Shown here in pieces: positions 61,991 through 64,000 of a stretch of 64,000 nt of DNA. The notes below the pieces were generated by a model. The model ran no database searches. It saw nothing but the letters and a program-made list of their open reading frames with translations, and was not told the DNA's origin. The DNA is taken from assembly GCF_003201975.1 (NCBI RefSeq), contig NZ_QJJQ01000020.1:1-64000 (forward strand), in the 5' to 3' direction. Origin of the DNA: Pseudogracilibacillus auburnensis. Its GTDB lineage: Bacteria > Bacillota > Bacilli > Bacillales > Amphibacillaceae. The position numbers and the translations under genes were made by a program. The stretch's first letter is position 1, and each line of letters begins with the position of its first letter.

Positions 61991-63616
61991 TTAGACTGAC
62001 ATATAATGAACAAACATACTTTCCACTACTTTTCGTAACACTAGTGGAGTATGAACAAAGGCACTCTCCTTATGCAAGCGTTCAGTTAATTTATGTGCAT
62101 CTTTACCGAACGGACCAATATTTAATACGGGGGCTTGCAGTTTTTGCATCCCTTCAAACGGTATACTGTATACAGATCCCCACGCAGGTGTATTTAGTTT
62201 ATACGCCCTCCATCCTTCATCATGCTTATCGTAATTAACATAACTTAAATCAGATATGCCATTAAAATAATGAACTTGTTTTGCATCAACATCACATTCT
62301 TTCTTTAAAGTTTCTTGCGTTAATTTAATTTTTTCTTGTATCAAGTCATCTTCTGTAGAATTAATTGCTGGATAATAAGGTGGTGCAAAAAATAGTATCG
62401 TTGCTGGTGCTAATTCTTGGCAATAGGACATTAAATGATCACAAAGTTGAATCGATATTTCTCGTTCATCAAGTCCGTTATTTTGTAAAATTTCCTTTTT
62501 GATCTTTTCAACTTTCACTTCACTTAATTTTTCATTTGCATAAGTTACTAATTCCCCATATTCTAATACATTTATGTTACCCAAAGGTTCAACATTTTCA
62601 CGTTTACATATCGTCTCATAATCTTTTTGGCAAGCTTCCATCGCATTTAATGCAACATTTTTAAAAATCTCCATTATTTCTGCTGCATTTTTTTTCATTA
62701 AAAATACATTATAAAGTGCTGCCGTATGGTGGGATGTTTGGGTAGAATAGTCTTCCTTTAAATCATAATTCTTTAGGCAAATTGGTAATGGTGTCTTTTC
62801 ACCATATACTTCTTCCGCAAAGTCTGGATTGAACTCCATCTCTTTTGTTAAATAGGATGCCATATAATGTCCTGTCATCCCGCTTAATGGTTCACCTGCA
62901 TGTGTTTCTCTTCCATAAAAAAGCGCAGAAGGCATAATTTTGCCAATCGTACCGGAATAAATATAATAGTTTTCATCTTGTGGCTTTTGAGAAAAGGATG
63001 GTTCACTATTTAAAAATAGCGTATATTCCAAATCATATTGTTCGCTAATGGTATTTAATCCATCTACTGCCGCTCGCATTCCTGCTGAACCAACTTCTTC
63101 ATCAGGCACAGTTAATAAGACTAAATTAATCGGCCATTTTTCCAAACTAGCAATCTCTAATAAATGTAAATGAAGGACAAGACCCATTTTCATATCCATC
63201 GTTCCTCGACCAAATAGATAATCACCTGATCTCAAATCTTCCTGTGCATCTAGCGGCAATTCTTTTATTCTTTCTTTAAATGCTTCTGTTAATGCTTTCG
63301 GATGGAAGGCTAAATCCTTTAATGCCCCAAATTCTTCCGTATGCACCGTATCAAAATGACTAATTAATACAATCGTTTTATTCGCTTCTCCACTATGATA
63401 TAGGGCGGTAACAGCGTTTCTTCCTTTACCGGCATCATGAAAATGAATATGTGAGTTGTTTGTTTGAAAATAGGGAAGCTCCAATAATTTCTCTTTTATT
63501 TTATATGAAAAATCGATTTCTCCTTGTGTTCCTGTTCGGCTCTGCCAACTAACAACTTCGCATAATAAATCTTGTAATGCTTCTGGTTCGTTCCATTTCA
63601 TATTTTTTTGTTCCAT
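61991..63616 (-). CDS. M20 peptidase family protein, RocB-like
   Basis: A RocB-type (arginine-utilisation protein family) M20 hydrolase, 541 residues. Metal-site motifs: VLISHFDTVHTEEFG (about 83-97), LFGRGTMDMKMGLVLHLHL (about 135-153), LTVPDEEVGSAGMRAA (about 168-183) and SGTIGKIMPSALFYGRETHAG with the downstream His. The large C-terminal half (YVNYDKHDEGWRAYKLNTPA WGSVY) is specific to RocB. Probably an N-acyl amino-acid or amide hydrolase; the role of RocB is not settled. The ATG follows GAGGAGG. The FCD regulator upstream is 30 bp away on the same strand. Confidence 0.85.
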   Translation of the reverse strand: MEQKNMKWNEPEALQDLLCEVVSWQSRTGTQGEIDFSYKIKEKLLELPYFQTNNSHIHFHDAGKGRNAVTALYHSGEANKTIVLISHFDTVHTEEFGALKDLAFHPKALTEAFKERIKELPLDAQEDLRSGDYLFGRGTMDMKMGLVLHLHLLEIASLEKWPINLVLLTVPDEEVGSAGMRAAVDGLNTISEQYDLEYTLFLNSEPSFSQKPQDENYYIYSGTIGKIMPSALFYGRETHAGEPLSGMTGHYMASYLTKEMEFNPDFAEEVYGEKTPLPICLKNYDLKEDYSTQTSHHTAALYNVFLMKKNAAEIMEIFKNVALNAMEACQKDYETICKRENVEPLGNINVLEYGELVTYANEKLSEVKVEKIKKEILQNNGLDEREISIQLCDHLMSYCQELAPATILFFAPPYYPAINSTEDDLIQEKIKLTQETLKKECDVDAKQVHYFNGISDLSYVNYDKHDEGWRAYKLNTPAWGSVYSIPFEGMQKLQAPVLNIGPFGKDAHKLTERLHKESAFVHTPLVLRKVVESMFVHYMSV

Positions 63617-63646
63617 CTTGTTCCTCCTCGTAAATCTTCCTATACA

Positions 63647-64000
63647 TTATGACTCTTCAGCATAATAACTTAAAAAGCGTTTCTCAACATTATTCATATG
63701 CACAATCATTTTACTTCTAGCCAAGACAACATCCTGCTTCTCTATTGCTTCAATAATGTCCAAATGCTCATAATAAGCTTCTTTAGCACTTTTAGGCACC
63801 GTTTTTGACAAAATTAAAAATGCCCGATTTATTCCCGTATTCATCCGATGAATAATCTTTCTTAACTCACTATTATTATTTCGAGATGCTAATAATAAAT
63901 GAAATTCTCGATCTAATTCAATAAAATCATTATAATTATCTCGCTCTATTGCATCTAGCTGTTCGGCTGCATTATTTTTTAATAGATTAATAAAAGGCGT
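63647..64000 (-). CDS. GntR-family regulator, FCD domain, cut by window end
   Basis: The C-terminal part of a FadR-type GntR regulator; the frame is open to the window edge, so the DNA-binding N-terminus is outside. ELDREFHLLLASRNNNSELR is the FCD metal-ligand segment (Asp and His); AKEAYYEHLDIIEAIEKQDV with the second His, and SKMIVHMNNVEKRFL with the third, complete the site. It probably forms an operon with the RocB-like gene and may control it. Confidence 0.85.
   Translation of the reverse strand, partial: TPFINLLKNNAAEQLDAIERDNYNDFIELDREFHLLLASRNNNSELRKIIHRMNTGINRAFLILSKTVPKSAKEAYYEHLDIIEAIEKQDVVLARSKMIVHMNNVEKRFLSYYAEES

Overview
The window is low-GC, endospore-former DNA. It carries gerE, gerM, racE, rph, sdhCAB, uvrC, trxA, etfAB, fadR, lcfA, mutSB, polX, cvpA, zapA and rnhC in an order close to the Bacillus subtilis chromosome. 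Starts are preceded by strong AGGAGG-type ribosome sites, and TTG starts are common. The host is a member of the Bacillaceae; the species cannot be named from the sequence.

Layout. (1) 1-15.0 kb is a decayed prophage lying against the 3' end of a tRNA-Arg gene. From the tRNA inward come a frame-broken tyrosine integrase, an ImmA/IrrE fragment, then an abrupt join to minus-strand tail, holin and endolysin remnants. Between the tail remnants (about 4.5-12.0 kb) is an array of accessory cassettes: two HNH nucleases, several small membrane proteins, and a coiled-coil membrane protein split by an IS21-family element. Each cassette gene starts with TTG overlapping the TGA of a repeated copy of a short phage-gene 3' end. 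(2) 15.1-44.2 kb is conserved core: tRNA-Arg and tRNA-Gly; ysnB-rdgB-rph-gerM-racE; gerE; small coiled-coil genes; thioesterase, SCP2 and DsrE genes; sdhCAB; an inserted alpha/beta hydrolase flanked by 24-bp direct repeats; yslB, uvrC, trxA; the FadR-type fatty-acid operon fadR-fadB-etfB-etfA and lcfA; mutSB-polX; cvpA-zapA; rnhC. (3) 45.7-55.7 kb is a catabolic cluster with a divergent GntR regulator. Its YhdT/PanF-type symporter, amidase, SDR, aldehyde dehydrogenase and tartrate/malate-type decarboxylating dehydrogenase match, step for step, the known pantothenate degradation route. A perfect cre box lies in the control region. (4) 56.2-56.6 kb is a GC-rich non-coding block with RUCCU-loop hairpins and covarying stem-loops, a strong structured-RNA candidate. 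(5) 56.7-61.7 kb is a pentitol-type locus: DeoR regulator, polyol permease, TarJ-like dehydrogenase and a divergent FGGY kinase. (6) 62.0-64.0 kb holds a RocB-like M20 hydrolase and the 3' part of a GntR/FCD regulator cut by the window end.

The points most worth following up are the cassette array with its shared coupling junction, the putative pantothenate catabolic operon, and the structured RNA. Function calls come from motif recognition by eye; no database search was possible.
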